From: Staphylococcus debuckii
GTDB taxonomy: Bacteria; Bacillota; Bacilli; Staphylococcales; Staphylococcaceae
Assembly: GCF_003718735.1 (NCBI RefSeq)
Contig: NZ_CP033460.1
Location: 2,232,001 to 2,296,000, forward strand
DNA length: 64,000 nt
Direction of reading: 5' to 3'
In this document: positions 45,430-54,559 of the stretch, in pieces
Numbering within the stretch: position 1 is the first letter of the stretch
Layout of the letters: each line of letters begins with the position of its first letter
Position numbers and translations under genes: made by a program
The notes under the pieces: model-generated
Databases searched by the model: none
Told to the model about the DNA's origin: nothing
The model's input: the letters and a program-made list of their open reading frames with translations, nothing else

Positions 45430-46821
45430 TTATTCTAAATATTGATCTTCCTTAGGCAATCTATCATAACCTCTAACAAAGTAATAAGCTGTCATAAAGG
45501 CTAAGAAAATTAAACCGATAACTACAGATACTACTGTTTCCTTATTAAATAACATACCTACTAATACTAATAATAAGAAAGCAATTGTTAAATAACTTGC
45601 CGCAACGCCTCCTGGCATTGTAAACGGATGTCCTTCTACTTCTTCAGGATGCAATCTGCGGAAACGAATATGACTGATTAAAATCATAAACCAAGGAATC
45701 ATACCTGGTAAAATAGATGCACTATACACGTATACGAAAATACTATCTGCACCTTTGATAAACATTGGTAAAATAATATTCAAGATAACACCGACAAAAA
45801 TACCGATAGCCATTGCTAATACTGTGTAGACAGGCACACCATTTTTCATAACCTTCAAGAAAACTTTCGGTAATTGCTTATGTTGCGCTAGTGTATAAAT
45901 CATACGGCTGGCACTGAAGATACCTGAGTTACAGCCAGACATTGCTGCTGTTAATACTACGAAGTTGATTAAACCAGCCGCAAATGTAATACCTACTTTT
46001 GCAAATGTTTGTGTAAACGGGCTACCGATACTGCCAAGTTGATCCCAAGGATAAACTGTCACGATTACAAAAATTGCACCGATATAGAAAATCAAAATAC
46101 GCCAGATAACACCGTTAACTGCTTTTTTAATATTCTTTTGAGGATCTTTTGTTTCTCCAGCTGTAATCCCTATCAATTCTACCCCTTGATAAGATCCTAC
46201 AACAATAGATAAAGCAAAGAAGAAGCCGACCCAGCCATTTGGCATAAATCCACCGTGTGACCATAAGTTAGAAAAACCAATTGCATGGCCACCATTACCT
46301 AGGCCGAAGAAAATTAAACCAAATCCGGCAATAATCATTAAAATGATAGTTACAATTTTAATCATTGCAAACCAGAATTCAAATTCTCCGAAAGCTTTAA
46401 CAGAAGCTAAGTTCGCGCCTGCTAATAAAACGATAACAATCACACCTGGAATCCATTCCGGTAATTCTGGGAACCAATATCGCATGTATTCCCCAACCGC
46501 AATGACTTCACTCATACCCACAACTACCCATTGGAAAATGTTGCTCCAAGCCGTTAAATATCCAGCCACCGGATGAATATAATCACTTGCAAAGTTTGCA
46601 AATGAACCCGTTGTTGGATGTAAATAAACCATTTCTCCCATTGCTCGCATAACTAAAAATAAAAATATACCTACAATCAGATAAGCAAAGATAACTGACG
46701 GCCCTGTCCATTTAATTGTGCTCGTTGCACCCATGAACAAACCTACGCCGATTGTGCCGCCTAAAGCGATCATTTGTATCTGTCTAGAGCTTAATCCCCG
46801 TTTTAATTGAGTTTCTTCCAT
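45430..46821 (-). CDS. Amino-acid permease, APC superfamily (AAT family)
   Basis: 463 aa, twelve predicted membrane segments. The first reads IALGGTIGVGLFMGATS (about 19-35), the substrate/amine site of the family, and the cytoplasmic GSYQGVELIGITAGETKDPQKNIKKA (about 211-236) is the AAT signature. Closest in feel to B. subtilis AapA or YtnA, so D-alanine, D-serine, glycine or proline are candidates. I start at MEETQLKRG, preceded by AAGGGG, instead of an upstream codon. A full cre lies about 230 bp upstream. Confidence 0.85.
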   Translation of the reverse strand: MEETQLKRGLSSRQIQMIALGGTIGVGLFMGATSTIKWTGPSVIFAYLIVGIFLFLVMRAMGEMVYLHPTTGSFANFASDYIHPVAGYLTAWSNIFQWVVVGMSEVIAVGEYMRYWFPELPEWIPGVIVIVLLAGANLASVKAFGEFEFWFAMIKIVTIILMIIAGFGLIFFGLGNGGHAIGFSNLWSHGGFMPNGWVGFFFALSIVVGSYQGVELIGITAGETKDPQKNIKKAVNGVIWRILIFYIGAIFVIVTVYPWDQLGSIGSPFTQTFAKVGITFAAGLINFVVLTAAMSGCNSGIFSASRMIYTLAQHKQLPKVFLKVMKNGVPVYTVLAMAIGIFVGVILNIILPMFIKGADSIFVYVYSASILPGMIPWFMILISHIRFRRLHPEEVEGHPFTMPGGVAASYLTIAFLLLVLVGMLFNKETVVSVVIGLIFLAFMTAYYFVRGYDRLPKEDQYLE

Positions 46822-47456
46822 TAGAAAATACCCCTTCTCTTTAACAAAATTTCCAGGCTCAGTCTTATTTCGATATTTCAACCCCGAATTAATTCCAATC
46901 GCTATCTTATTATCCGGTTCCCCTTTTTATGTCTGAAGATTGCGAAAAATAAATCAACTAAATATCTTATTTATATCGAAAGTAGCTCCTATGCCTAATG
47001 AGACTAATTATACTATAAAATTCTATGATTAAAACATAAAATTTACACTTTTATGTATGCGCTTTCATTATTTTATTTACAATGAAACAGAAATGCAGTC
47101 ATCATAGTATTTCATGCAAATCGCACTCATCACAATAATGAATCCTTTAAGTTATGAAAATAACCATCCTTGTCGTTACGGAACTTTTATTATTTTCAAT
47201 CCTTTTTATAAGAGTTTCATATTATTTTGATATTATAGCACGGAATTTGTTTAACATGCAATCTGACTTTTTGAATTTTCAGTATAATAGTTTGTTATCA
47301 CTTGAAATTGATTCCCTTCTTTTTTATTATACTTCTCAATTTCTTGAGAAAATCTGCTTGATTAATTGGCATCAGCTTTATTTGCTTACTTTAATATTAG
47401 TTAATTTAAAATTTTTCACGATTCGGACATAATTAGCAAAATTACTCAAAAGTTAT
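46822..47456. other. Long gap between the permease and the formate/nitrite transporter
   Basis: About 635 bp, AT-rich, holding divergent promoters. It contains a cre at 47053-47068 and ends at the Rex box. A 92-codon hydrophobic frame on the plus strand has no ribosome-binding site and odd composition, so I did not call it. Confidence 0.5.
47053..47068 (-). promoter_or_regulatory. cre (CcpA) site upstream of the amino-acid permease
   Basis: On the minus strand ATGAAAGCGCATACAT fits the cre consensus WTGNNARCGNWWWCAW at every position, about 230 bp before the permease start. Confidence 0.7.
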
Positions 47457-47474
47457 TTGTGAAAGTATTCACAA
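47457..47474. promoter_or_regulatory. Rex box upstream of the formate/nitrite transporter
   Basis: TTGTGAAAGTATTCACAA is a perfect inverted repeat TTGTGAA/TTCACAA with a 4-bp centre, matching the Rex consensus. It is 100 bp before the gene. Rex would release under high NADH. Confidence 0.85.
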
Positions 47475-47574
47475 AAACGAACTTTCCAATTATAATAAAT
47501 GCATTGCAAAAGTTGAAATTGCTCTTATTACATAAATCGAGAAGTTGTCTTCTCATATACAAGGAGTTTTTAGG

Positions 47575-48399
47575 ATGAATCGTGAAAAGAATATCCGTTG
47601 GGATAAGGTATTTTATGGACGTCAGTGGGTTAAGGATGTTGTAGAAACCATCCGAACAAAAGACGTGCTGCAAGCGACATTTATGCGCCGTTATTTATTG
47701 CGTGCGATGATGGCTGGTTTTATTATTAGTATCATTTCAGTATTTGTACTTGCAATTAAAGCCAGTTTAATAGGTCAAGCAAGTCCTGGTGTTGTAAATA
47801 TTATAGGCTCTATTGCCTTCAGCTTTGCATTGGTACTCATTTTGTTTACTAACTCAGAATTATTAACTAGTAACTTTATGTATTTTACAGTAGGAATGTA
47901 CTATCGTGTTATTAAACCTTGGCGGGTATTCAAAATATTCATGCTCTGCTTCCTAGGTAATATCTTAGGCGCATTAGTCTTCTTCTTAATCTTACGTATG
48001 AGTGACAGCATGACACCTGATATGTTGAAACAACTTTCGGAAGTCATTCACCATAAAACTATGACAGCTAATTTCTTAGAATTACTGGCTAAGGGTATTT
48101 TCGCCAACTTCTTTATTAATATTTCATTAGTTATTGCCATGCAAATTGACGATATTTTAGCTAAAATGTTTGTCATGATGTTCGGCGTAGCCGTATTCGC
48201 ATTTATGGGCTATGAACACGTCGTTTATAACGCTTGTCTATTTATTGGCGGTCTTATCTATCAGGTTGATGTTTTACATTTTTGGCCAGCAGTGCTTAAT
48301 GTTATTGCAGCATTTATCGGCAACTATATCGGTGGCGACCTTATCATTGGTCTGTTCTATGCTTTCTTGAATGATCATCATCAATTTGAAAAAGAATGA
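47575..48399 (+). CDS. Formate/nitrite transporter (FNT) family protein
   Basis: 274 aa, six membrane segments. Recognisable FNT elements are FTNSELLTSNFMYFTVG (about 92-108) and GIFANFFINISLVIA (about 178-192), with HVVYNACLFIGG further on; these correspond to the pore-lining loops of FocA/NirC channels. The ATG follows AAGGAG by 8 bp. The Rex box predicts induction in oxygen limitation. Formate is the attractive substrate given the formate dehydrogenase upstream in the window, but nitrite is equally possible. S. aureus has a Rex-controlled homologue. Confidence 0.87.
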   Translation: MNREKNIRWDKVFYGRQWVKDVVETIRTKDVLQATFMRRYLLRAMMAGFIISIISVFVLAIKASLIGQASPGVVNIIGSIAFSFALVLILFTNSELLTSNFMYFTVGMYYRVIKPWRVFKIFMLCFLGNILGALVFFLILRMSDSMTPDMLKQLSEVIHHKTMTANFLELLAKGIFANFFINISLVIAMQIDDILAKMFVMMFGVAVFAFMGYEHVVYNACLFIGGLIYQVDVLHFWPAVLNVIAAFIGNYIGGDLIIGLFYAFLNDHHQFEKE

Positions 48400-48465
48400 T
48401 TTATACAGGTCCTTTCCATTGATGTGTTATAATTTGACTAATCATGTTGAAAGGAGACGTCAGAA

Positions 48466-48819
48466 TTGACTAAACAAATTGTCTCACGCGCTATTTTATA
48501 TACGTTTATCTTCGGAGCATTATTCTTCTTCCTGAACCGTATGGGCAGTCATGAAACTGTGATGCATACTTTATTGCTATCTATCGTAGCTGCAGCAGCG
48601 TTCGGAATTTGTTATATTGCAATGTTCAGCGCGTTGACTTCTCCAGCTAGAAAAATAAAATTCGGTATTGTCCTCCCTATTACCGTCATCCTCGGTATTG
48701 TAATTGGTCAGCTCACAGGACATATGAAAATCGGAGTAGGTGCAGGTGTTATTTGCGGTATAGTCATAGTATTTCTCTGGGACCTATCATCAAAAGACAG
48801 AAATGGAGAATCTGAATGA
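48466..48819 (+). CDS. Hypothetical membrane protein
   Basis: 117 aa, three or four hydrophobic segments (about 8-23, 35-53, 67-84, 89-105) with a basic SPARKIKFG loop. No family recognised. Start is TTG after AAAGGAG with good spacing. Its stop overlaps the next start (ATGA), so the two small membrane proteins form a coupled pair. Confidence 0.65.
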   Translation: MTKQIVSRAILYTFIFGALFFFLNRMGSHETVMHTLLLSIVAAAAFGICYIAMFSALTSPARKIKFGIVLPITVILGIVIGQLTGHMKIGVGAGVICGIVIVFLWDLSSKDRNGESE

Positions 48820-48998
48820 AAATTATACTCATTGTTATTGTTATCATACTTTTAATCGCAAACTTGATACCAAATTATATGATGTATAAACGTTTAAAAG
48901 AAAACGGTGAAGCAACTTCACGTCGTGCTTTAATGATTGGTATAGATGCAATATTACTTTTATTAATCGTTGTAGGATTATATTTTGCAACTAAATAA
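48816..48998 (+). CDS. Small two-helix membrane protein
   Basis: 60 aa with two hydrophobic helices (about 2-20 and 42-58) separated by KRLKENGEATSRR. Start overlaps the preceding stop by four bases. No family recognised. A strong terminator follows, which supports a real two-gene transcript. Confidence 0.65.
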   Translation: MKIILIVIVIILLIANLIPNYMMYKRLKENGEATSRRALMIGIDAILLLLIVVGLYFATK

Positions 48999-49010
48999 TT
49001 GAATTTATCT

Positions 49011-49047
49011 GGGTTGAGACAATTTTGAATGTCTTAACCCTTTTTTC
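49011..49047 (+). terminator. Terminator after the small membrane protein pair
   Basis: GGGTTGAGACA and TGTCTTAACCC (one G-T pair), then six T. Confidence 0.85.
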
Positions 49048-49065
49048 TGCTATAGTTGAATTTTA

Positions 49066-49108
49066 TAAAAAAGCGGACCTAGAACAAAATTTTGTCCCAG
49101 TCCCGCTC
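49066..49108 (-). terminator. Terminator of the 60-aa membrane protein gene
   Basis: On the minus strand AGCGGGACTGGGACAAA pairs with TTTGTTCTAGGTCCGCT with few mismatches, then TTTTTT. Confidence 0.8.
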
Positions 49109-49114
49109 CCTCCC

Positions 49115-49297
49115 TTACATCTTTCCTTTTAAAATTAAGATATAACAAAGATAGGCAGTAATAAGATAAATCGTGGATCCTACCATAAATGCTCTGAATC
49201 GCACATTCATTGGTACCTTTTTATTAAAGATAGGTCCTAACACTAAATTGCCGATTGCAATAATAATAGGGCCTGCTAAAAAGAATAGAATTAACAT
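49115..49297 (-). CDS. Small two-helix membrane protein
   Basis: 60 aa, two hydrophobic segments (about 1-22 and 38-56) and a basic middle (NKKVPMNVRFR). AGGTGAACAA precedes the ATG. It follows the HAD hydrolase gene by 11 bp and shares its transcript. Function unknown. Confidence 0.65.
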   Translation of the reverse strand: MLILFFLAGPIIIAIGNLVLGPIFNKKVPMNVRFRAFMVGSTIYLITAYLCYILILKGKM

Positions 49298-49308
49298 TTG
49301 TTCACCTG

Positions 49309-49944
49309 CTATTTAAAAAATTCAGCGTCAATTTGATCCGCAGTCATATTCATTCCTACTAATTGCAAAGCATCAAAATTCATAATGGAAGTCATTGGAT
49401 TCGTATTGACTATGACGCCTAACCCGGCACGTTCAGCAGCAGTAGCACCATTGACCGAATCCTCAATTGCTAAACAACTGCCTGGATTGAAATTCAGTTC
49501 TTGTACTGCTTTCAAATATAAGTCAGGTGCTGGTTTGACTTCTTCTACATCTTCCCTACCTACAATTACAGGAATACGTTCTGTTAATCCTAACGCATCT
49601 AAAGTGGGTTGAATATTAGAACGACTGCTGCTCGTGGCTATTGCCATCGGAATCTTTTTCTTATCTAATATATCCATTAAATGATTGATATTATCAATCA
49701 TCGGCAAGTGGACACTTTGTGTATGATGAGACTCATATAATGCTTCCGTAGCTTCTACACCTATTTCATTTTCCAAATAGACATGTAATTCAGAAGCCGC
49801 GCCGCCAATAGAAGCACGATAATAATCGATTGAAATAGGAGTTTTTCCATACATTTTTAAATAATGATTAATTGTTTCGAATAAATGTTGCTCAGTATCT
49901 ATAATTGTTCCATCGAAATCAAATACAACAGCTCTGTAATTCAT
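49309..49944 (-). CDS. HAD-superfamily hydrolase (beta-phosphoglucomutase-like)
   Basis: 211 aa. Motif I DFDGTIIDTE (9-18) has the nucleophile and acid/base aspartates, motif II is ATSSS (about 103-107), and motif III/IV is VKPAPDLYLKAV to CLAIEDSVNGATAAERAG (about 137-171). The cap is helical as in subclass I beta-phosphoglucomutases, so the substrate is a small phosphorylated compound, not further defined. Confidence 0.82.
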   Translation of the reverse strand: MNYRAVVFDFDGTIIDTEQHLFETINHYLKMYGKTPISIDYYRASIGGAASELHVYLENEIGVEATEALYESHHTQSVHLPMIDNINHLMDILDKKKIPMAIATSSSRSNIQPTLDALGLTERIPVIVGREDVEEVKPAPDLYLKAVQELNFNPGSCLAIEDSVNGATAAERAGLGVIVNTNPMTSIMNFDALQLVGMNMTADQIDAEFFK

Positions 49945-50084
49945 ATGTATTTATTCCTTCCTTGTAATTTAATTTCATCTTATCATATTTTATTTCTATG
50001 AAGTCTGAAAAAGTTTTTGTTTTCTCTACGTAGGTTCGTCCTAAAGTCCTAGTGAAATTTTGATTAAAGCGTGGTAAAATTTAA

Positions 50085-50699
50085 ATGAATTTGAAACAGC
50101 ACATATTAATTATAACCTCTTCTGAAATCAAATCCATCTTACATCTTCTGGAGGAATCGTCTATGTTTTTAGATAAATATGAAACATTTATTATTAACAT
50201 CGGAAACTTATCGACATGGCTAAAACGCAGACACCTACTCACCATATGCAAGCAACTTCAAAGCAGCCAAGCTGTTCAAGCAGAGTTTATGAAAATACGC
50301 CAACAGCTTGTATTGAAAGTACACATTCCGAAATGCAATCTGCCCTATTTTATCAGTTTCCTAAGTTTTCATAACTATCCTATTTATCAAGTCTTACCAT
50401 TATCTCAAAAAGAATTTATATTCCAAACTGATTCAAATATTGAAGCGATGATGCATTTCAAATTAAAAATTGATGGTTTGCAAGATGTTTTTATCAAAGA
50501 TAAAATTATCGACATTATGCAATATATGTCACATCAAGAGGATATAAATTATATCTTAACTTCTCAATATATTGATATTTCGTGTACGCCTCAAGTCCTT
50601 TCAAAATTAATTCATGCTTTAGCTACGAAAAATATTGATGTGTTAGGTGCAAACTATCGTCCGAAAGTCTCTCAATATAAGCACAGTACGATTTCTTAG
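50085..50699 (+). CDS. Hypothetical protein, unrecognised family, start uncertain
   Basis: 204 aa from the first ATG, which has no ribosome-binding site and follows a TAAAAT box by a few bases, so a leaderless message is possible. An in-frame ATG at 50163 has GGAGG 8 bp upstream and would give 178 aa. The sequence is mostly helical, with no membrane segment, metal site or known motif that I can see. It has its own terminator and lies divergent from the HAD gene, upstream of glpT. Confidence 0.6.
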   Translation: MNLKQHILIITSSEIKSILHLLEESSMFLDKYETFIINIGNLSTWLKRRHLLTICKQLQSSQAVQAEFMKIRQQLVLKVHIPKCNLPYFISFLSFHNYPIYQVLPLSQKEFIFQTDSNIEAMMHFKLKIDGLQDVFIKDKIIDIMQYMSHQEDINYILTSQYIDISCTPQVLSKLIHALATKNIDVLGANYRPKVSQYKHSTIS

Positions 50700-50750
50700 T
50701 AATGGAAGATTATATTGGGTATAACAAAATTAAATGTATCGTTCTTAATT

Positions 50751-50790
50751 GGCCTCAAAAGTGCTTTTAACCGCTTTTGAGGTCATTTTT
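50751..50790 (+). terminator. Terminator of the unrecognised gene
   Basis: GGCCTCAAAAG and CTTTTGAGGTC form an 11-bp stem with one G-T pair, then ATTTTTAA. Confidence 0.82.
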
Positions 50791-50882
50791 AACCCTCCCT
50801 CACTATTTTTAATGGAAGCGTTGTCTTTTTGTAAAGTTAATATTAAAATAATATTAATGTTTTGTAAAAAGGAGGCGTTTCT

Positions 50883-52238
50883 ATGTTTAATTTTTTAAAA
50901 CCCCCTTCTCCTCGACAACCATTGCCGAGCGATGAAGTGGACCATACATATAAAAAATTAAGGTTACAAGTATTTTTAGGGATTTTTATCGGTTATGCAG
51001 GCTATTATTTATTGCGTAAGAACTTTTCATTAGCGATGCCTGATTTAATTGATCAAGGCTTCAGCAAAGGAGAATTAGGTATTGCGTTATCTGCTGTGTC
51101 TATTGCTTATGGGTTCAGTAAATTTGTAATGGGGATGGTTAGTGACCGTAGTAATGCTAGGATTTTCCTAAGTTTGGGTTTAATACTGACAGCGATTGTA
51201 AACTTGCTCTTAGGGTTTGTGCCTTTCTTCACTTCGAGCATACTGATTATGTTTATTATGCTCTTCTTGAACGGTTGGTTCCAAGGTATGGGTTGGCCGC
51301 CGTCCGGACGTGTCTTAGTCCATTGGTATAGTGTCAGCGAGCGTGGCAGTAAGACTGCTTTATGGAACGTCGCACACAACGTTGGTGGCGGTTTAATGGC
51401 ACCGATTGCCACATGGGGAATTTCAATGACTGCTATGTATAATTTCGGTTATTTAAAAGGCTTTGAAGGTGCTTTTATTTATCCAGCCCTATTTGCGATT
51501 GTGATTGCGATTATCACTTTCTTCTTAGTTAGGGATACACCGCAATCTCAAGGACTTCCGCCTATTGAAGTCTATCGCGATGATTATCCTAATGCTTCAA
51601 AAGAAACCATGGAGACTGAATTGACTACAAAAGAAATTCTCTTCAAATATGTATTGAACAATAAGTGGGTATGGGCGATTGCCTTTGCCAACATCTTTGT
51701 CTATTTCGTACGTTATGGGGTGCTAGATTGGGCACCAGTGTATCTTAGTGAGGAAAAACATTTTGATATGAAAGCATCTGGTTGGGCGTACTTCTTATAT
51801 GAATGGGCCGGAATACCTGGTACATTGCTGTGCGGTTGGCTGTCAGATAAATTATTTAAAGGCCGTCGTGGTCCTGCTGGATTCTTCTTCATGTTAGGCG
51901 TGACGATTTTCGTGCTTATCTATTGGTTGAACCCTGCCGGCCATCCTTGGATAGACAATCTTTCCTTAGTAGCAATCGGCTTCTTAATCTATGGCCCTGT
52001 AATGTTGATTGGGTTGCAAGCACTTGATTATGTTCCGAAAAAAGCTGCCGGAACAGCCGCTGGACTCACTGGATTATTCGGTTACTTGTTCGGTGCAGTG
52101 ATGGCGAATATTATCTTAGGATTTGTCGTTGATCATTTTGGATGGAACGTTGGTTTCATGTTGCTTACCGTTATCAGTATACTAGCAATGTTGAGCTTCA
52201 TCTTAACTTGGAATAAACGTGGTCAAGAAACAGTTTAA
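50883..52238 (+). CDS. glpT: Glycerol-3-phosphate transporter GlpT (MFS, organophosphate/Pi antiporter)
   Basis: 451 aa, twelve membrane segments. The N-terminus ([22 protein letters not shown]) and [20 protein letters not shown] (about 39-58, with the phosphate-binding Arg) closely match B. subtilis Glp[22 protein letters not shown] and [19 protein letters not shown] are organophosphate-antiporter signatures. It imports glycerol-3-phosphate and, in other bacteria, is the route for fosfomycin. AAGGAGG precedes the ATG; a partial cre (TGGAAGCGTTGTC) lies about 65 bp upstream. Confidence 0.9.
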   Translation: MFNFLKPPSPRQPLPSDEVDHTYKKLRLQVFLGIFIGYAGYYLLRKNFSLAMPDLIDQGFSKGELGIALSAVSIAYGFSKFVMGMVSDRSNARIFLSLGLILTAIVNLLLGFVPFFTSSILIMFIMLFLNGWFQGMGWPPSGRVLVHWYSVSERGSKTALWNVAHNVGGGLMAPIATWGISMTAMYNFGYLKGFEGAFIYPALFAIVIAIITFFLVRDTPQSQGLPPIEVYRDDYPNASKETMETELTTKEILFKYVLNNKWVWAIAFANIFVYFVRYGVLDWAPVYLSEEKHFDMKASGWAYFLYEWAGIPGTLLCGWLSDKLFKGRRGPAGFFFMLGVTIFVLIYWLNPAGHPWIDNLSLVAIGFLIYGPVMLIGLQALDYVPKKAAGTAAGLTGLFGYLFGAVMANIILGFVVDHFGWNVGFMLLTVISILAMLSFILTWNKRGQETV

Positions 52239-52244
52239 TCTATA

Positions 52245-52296
52245 AAAAAGAAGCGGTACATGTTCACTACAAAGTGACGTACCGCTTCTTTTTCTT
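52245..52296. terminator. Bidirectional terminator between glpT and the START-like gene
   Basis: AAAAGAAGCGGTAC and GTACCGCTTCTTTT are perfect 14-bp arms, with an inner hairpin in the loop; A/T runs allow termination both ways. Confidence 0.88.
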
Positions 52297-52303
52297 CTAA
52301 ATT

Positions 52304-52825
52304 TTAAAATTCTTCTTGTTCTTTCTGCATTTCTGTTAAAATATCTTGCAGCTTAATAAACATGTTCTCAAAGCCGTGCGCTGTTGAGTCATGATATTCT
52401 TTTTTCTGTTGCTTATATTCCAAGGTAGTCCAGCGTCGTTCTTTCGGAACAACAGCAGTATATCGGAAATTCATTTGTGTAATGTCAGCACCTGGTTCAC
52501 GTTCAAAGATTTCAACTTCGATAGTATCTTCTTTGTCGCTTAATTCAGGCATGCCGATAGTCATCACAATACGGTTCGGTGCTTCTAGTTCTTGGAAGAC
52601 ACCCGTAATCTTATTCATCTTGCCATTGCGTTCATCAACGATTTCGTAACGTCGTCCTTCTTCAGGAATCAAGTCGATGGATTTATTAGTTCTATTTGAA
52701 GTCATAAACCAACGTCTCATAATATCAGCATCTGTCCACGCTTGATAAATCAATTCAGGATTAATACGCATTAATCGTTCCAACGAAATGACTACTACGT
52801 CATTTTCTATGTTATATCTTGCCAC
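52304..52825 (-). CDS. SRPBCC/AHSA1 (START-like) domain protein
   Basis: 173 aa. ISLERLMRINPELIYQAWTDADIMRRWFM (about 13-41) is the typical start of the AHSA1 (Aha1 C-terminal-like) fold, which binds hydrophobic ligands in a deep cavity. I place the start at the GTG 7 bp after AGGTGA; a GTG seven codons upstream lacks one. Function unknown. Confidence 0.75.
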   Translation of the reverse strand: MARYNIENDVVVISLERLMRINPELIYQAWTDADIMRRWFMTSNRTNKSIDLIPEEGRRYEIVDERNGKMNKITGVFQELEAPNRIVMTIGMPELSDKEDTIEVEIFEREPGADITQMNFRYTAVVPKERRWTTLEYKQQKKEYHDSTAHGFENMFIKLQDILTEMQKEQEEF

Positions 52826-52982
52826 TCTGTCGTCACCTACTTTCACACTTAACCATATTTTAACGTATTTCTAGTACATAAGCCAAAGTAATCGTCCTCT
52901 AGCTGCTTCACTTTATGCACCGTTTTGTTAGTTTTGCAACAAGATTACTTTAACATTTTTCTTGTGCGAAAGTAAAAATTAA

Positions 52983-54296
52983 TTATGCCCCTTTTCCAGC
53001 TTTCTTTTTATTTAATCTAGGAAGATTAAAAATAATTGCTACTAATCCGCATAAACCGAGCATCACTGGATAAATGGAATAAGGCATTAACATAAAGGGT
53101 GAAACACCGGCTACTCCTGCTGCTGCGATGACTTGCGGGCTATAAGGTAATAAACCTTGGAAACAGCTGCCGAAAATGTCTAGGATACTGGCCGACTTTC
53201 TAGGGTCGATGTTATATTCATCTGCAATATTTTTAGCTAATGGACCGGCCATTAAAATAGAAATCGTGTTGTTGGCTGTAGAAATATCTGCAGCACTCAC
53301 TAAGCTTGCAATCCCAATTTCTGCGCCACGTCTGGATTTCACACGGCTACGCACAAAGTTCAGCAGCCAAGTAATACCGCCATAGTGTTGAATCAATCCA
53401 ATTAAACCGCCGATCATCAAAGCAATAATCGCAATGTCTTCCATGCCAATCATACCTTCGGAGGCCGCTTTCAAGAATTTAATCCAATTAAACGATCCAT
53501 CTAATAAACCAATAATTCCAGATAGCACCGTTCCTCCGATTAGTACAATAATTACATTGACTCCGATCAGCGCTAGAATTAATACTAATAAGTAAGGAAT
53601 GACTTTAATCAGGTCATAGTCATAATTCTTCGCGTTGTTGATACTGGCGCTATGCGTTAAAATACCCAGAATAATCATTGAGATTATTGCACCAGGCAAG
53701 ACAATCCGAAAGTTCACTTTAAATTTGTCACTCATACGTGTATTTTGCGTACGTACAGCAGCGATAGTAGTATCTGAAATCATCGATAAATTGTCACCGA
53801 ACATTGCGCCGCCAACTACGGTCGCCATAGCAAGTGCAGATGGAATATCCGTTGCTTGGCTGATTCCGAATCCTACGGGTGCAATAGCGGCTACTGTCCC
53901 TACCGAAGTCCCCATAGAAATCGATACAAACATACAGATGACGAATAATCCGATAATCAGCAAGTTGCCGGGGATTAAGGATAACCCTAAGTTAACGGTA
54001 GATTTTACGCCTCCCATATCTTCAGTTACTTGTGAAAAAGCTCCTGCAAGTACAAATATCAAGACCATCAGAATAATGTTGGAATGGCCTGCTCCTTTAG
54101 TAAAAACTTCTACTTTCTCAGCAAATTTCTGTTTGCGATTCATCAGCAATGCCACTATGACTGCAATCGTAATCGCAATATTCAAGGGCATTTTCGTAAA
54201 GTCGCCTGTAATAATACCGACGCCTAAAAATAAACCCACGAAGACAATCAAAGGTATCAGTGCAAAAGCATTACCTTTCTTTTTCTCTTCAGTCAT
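52983..54296 (-). CDS. NhaC-superfamily transporter under S-box control, candidate methionine transporter (MetT-like)
   Basis: 437 aa, eleven or twelve segments. SISMGTSVGTVAAIAPVGFGIS (about 125-146) and GGAMFGDNLSMISDTTIAAVRTQ (about 162-184) are the duplicated re-entrant motifs of the Na+/H+ antiporter superfamily. The SAM riboswitch in its leader strongly suggests a substrate in methionine or sulfur metabolism. Comparative genomics has proposed S-box-controlled members of this superfamily (MetT) as methionine importers. The substrate has not been shown for this gene. It is not closely similar to the NhaC at 28-29 kb. Confidence 0.78.
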   Translation of the reverse strand: MTEEKKKGNAFALIPLIVFVGLFLGVGIITGDFTKMPLNIAITIAVIVALLMNRKQKFAEKVEVFTKGAGHSNIILMVLIFVLAGAFSQVTEDMGGVKSTVNLGLSLIPGNLLIIGLFVICMFVSISMGTSVGTVAAIAPVGFGISQATDIPSALAMATVVGGAMFGDNLSMISDTTIAAVRTQNTRMSDKFKVNFRIVLPGAIISMIILGILTHSASINNAKNYDYDLIKVIPYLLVLILALIGVNVIIVLIGGTVLSGIIGLLDGSFNWIKFLKAASEGMIGMEDIAIIALMIGGLIGLIQHYGGITWLLNFVRSRVKSRRGAEIGIASLVSAADISTANNTISILMAGPLAKNIADEYNIDPRKSASILDIFGSCFQGLLPYSPQVIAAAGVAGVSPFMLMPYSIYPVMLGLCGLVAIIFNLPRLNKKKAGKGA

Positions 54297-54326
54297 CTTC
54301 TACTCCACACCTCTCGTTTCATAAAT

Positions 54327-54470
54327 AAAAAACCTTTTTTCTGCGCTAAGAAAAAAGGATAAATATATCAATTCTTATCTCTTAGCAATCGATTGCTACG
54401 GGACTTGGCACACGCGTTTCCATGTTGCCGAGGCTTCAAAGTGCCCTTCACTCCACCTCTCTTGATAAGC
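54327..54470 (-). promoter_or_regulatory. SAM-I (S-box) riboswitch with terminator
   Basis: On the minus strand the aptamer starts GCTTATCAAGAGAGGTGGAG and continues with GGGCAC, TTGAAGCCTCGGCAAC, GTGTGCCAAGTCCC, and closes P1 with GAGATAAG. All conserved S-box blocks are present in order. Downstream, CCTTTTTTC and GAAAAAAGG form a terminator followed by six T, ending 37 nt before the transporter ATG. High SAM should stop transcription. Confidence 0.93.
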
Positions 54471-54559
54471 ACTATTTATTTTTAAATTGTGAATCTTTTT
54501 AAACTTATCACGCTCAACGGCTTGCGTCAATTATCTGAAGTTTAACTTTGGTTAAGCAT

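Noticed and set aside
47154..47432. A 92-codon hydrophobic frame
   Set aside because: No ribosome-binding site, composition like AT-rich non-coding DNA, and it lies in a promoter region.
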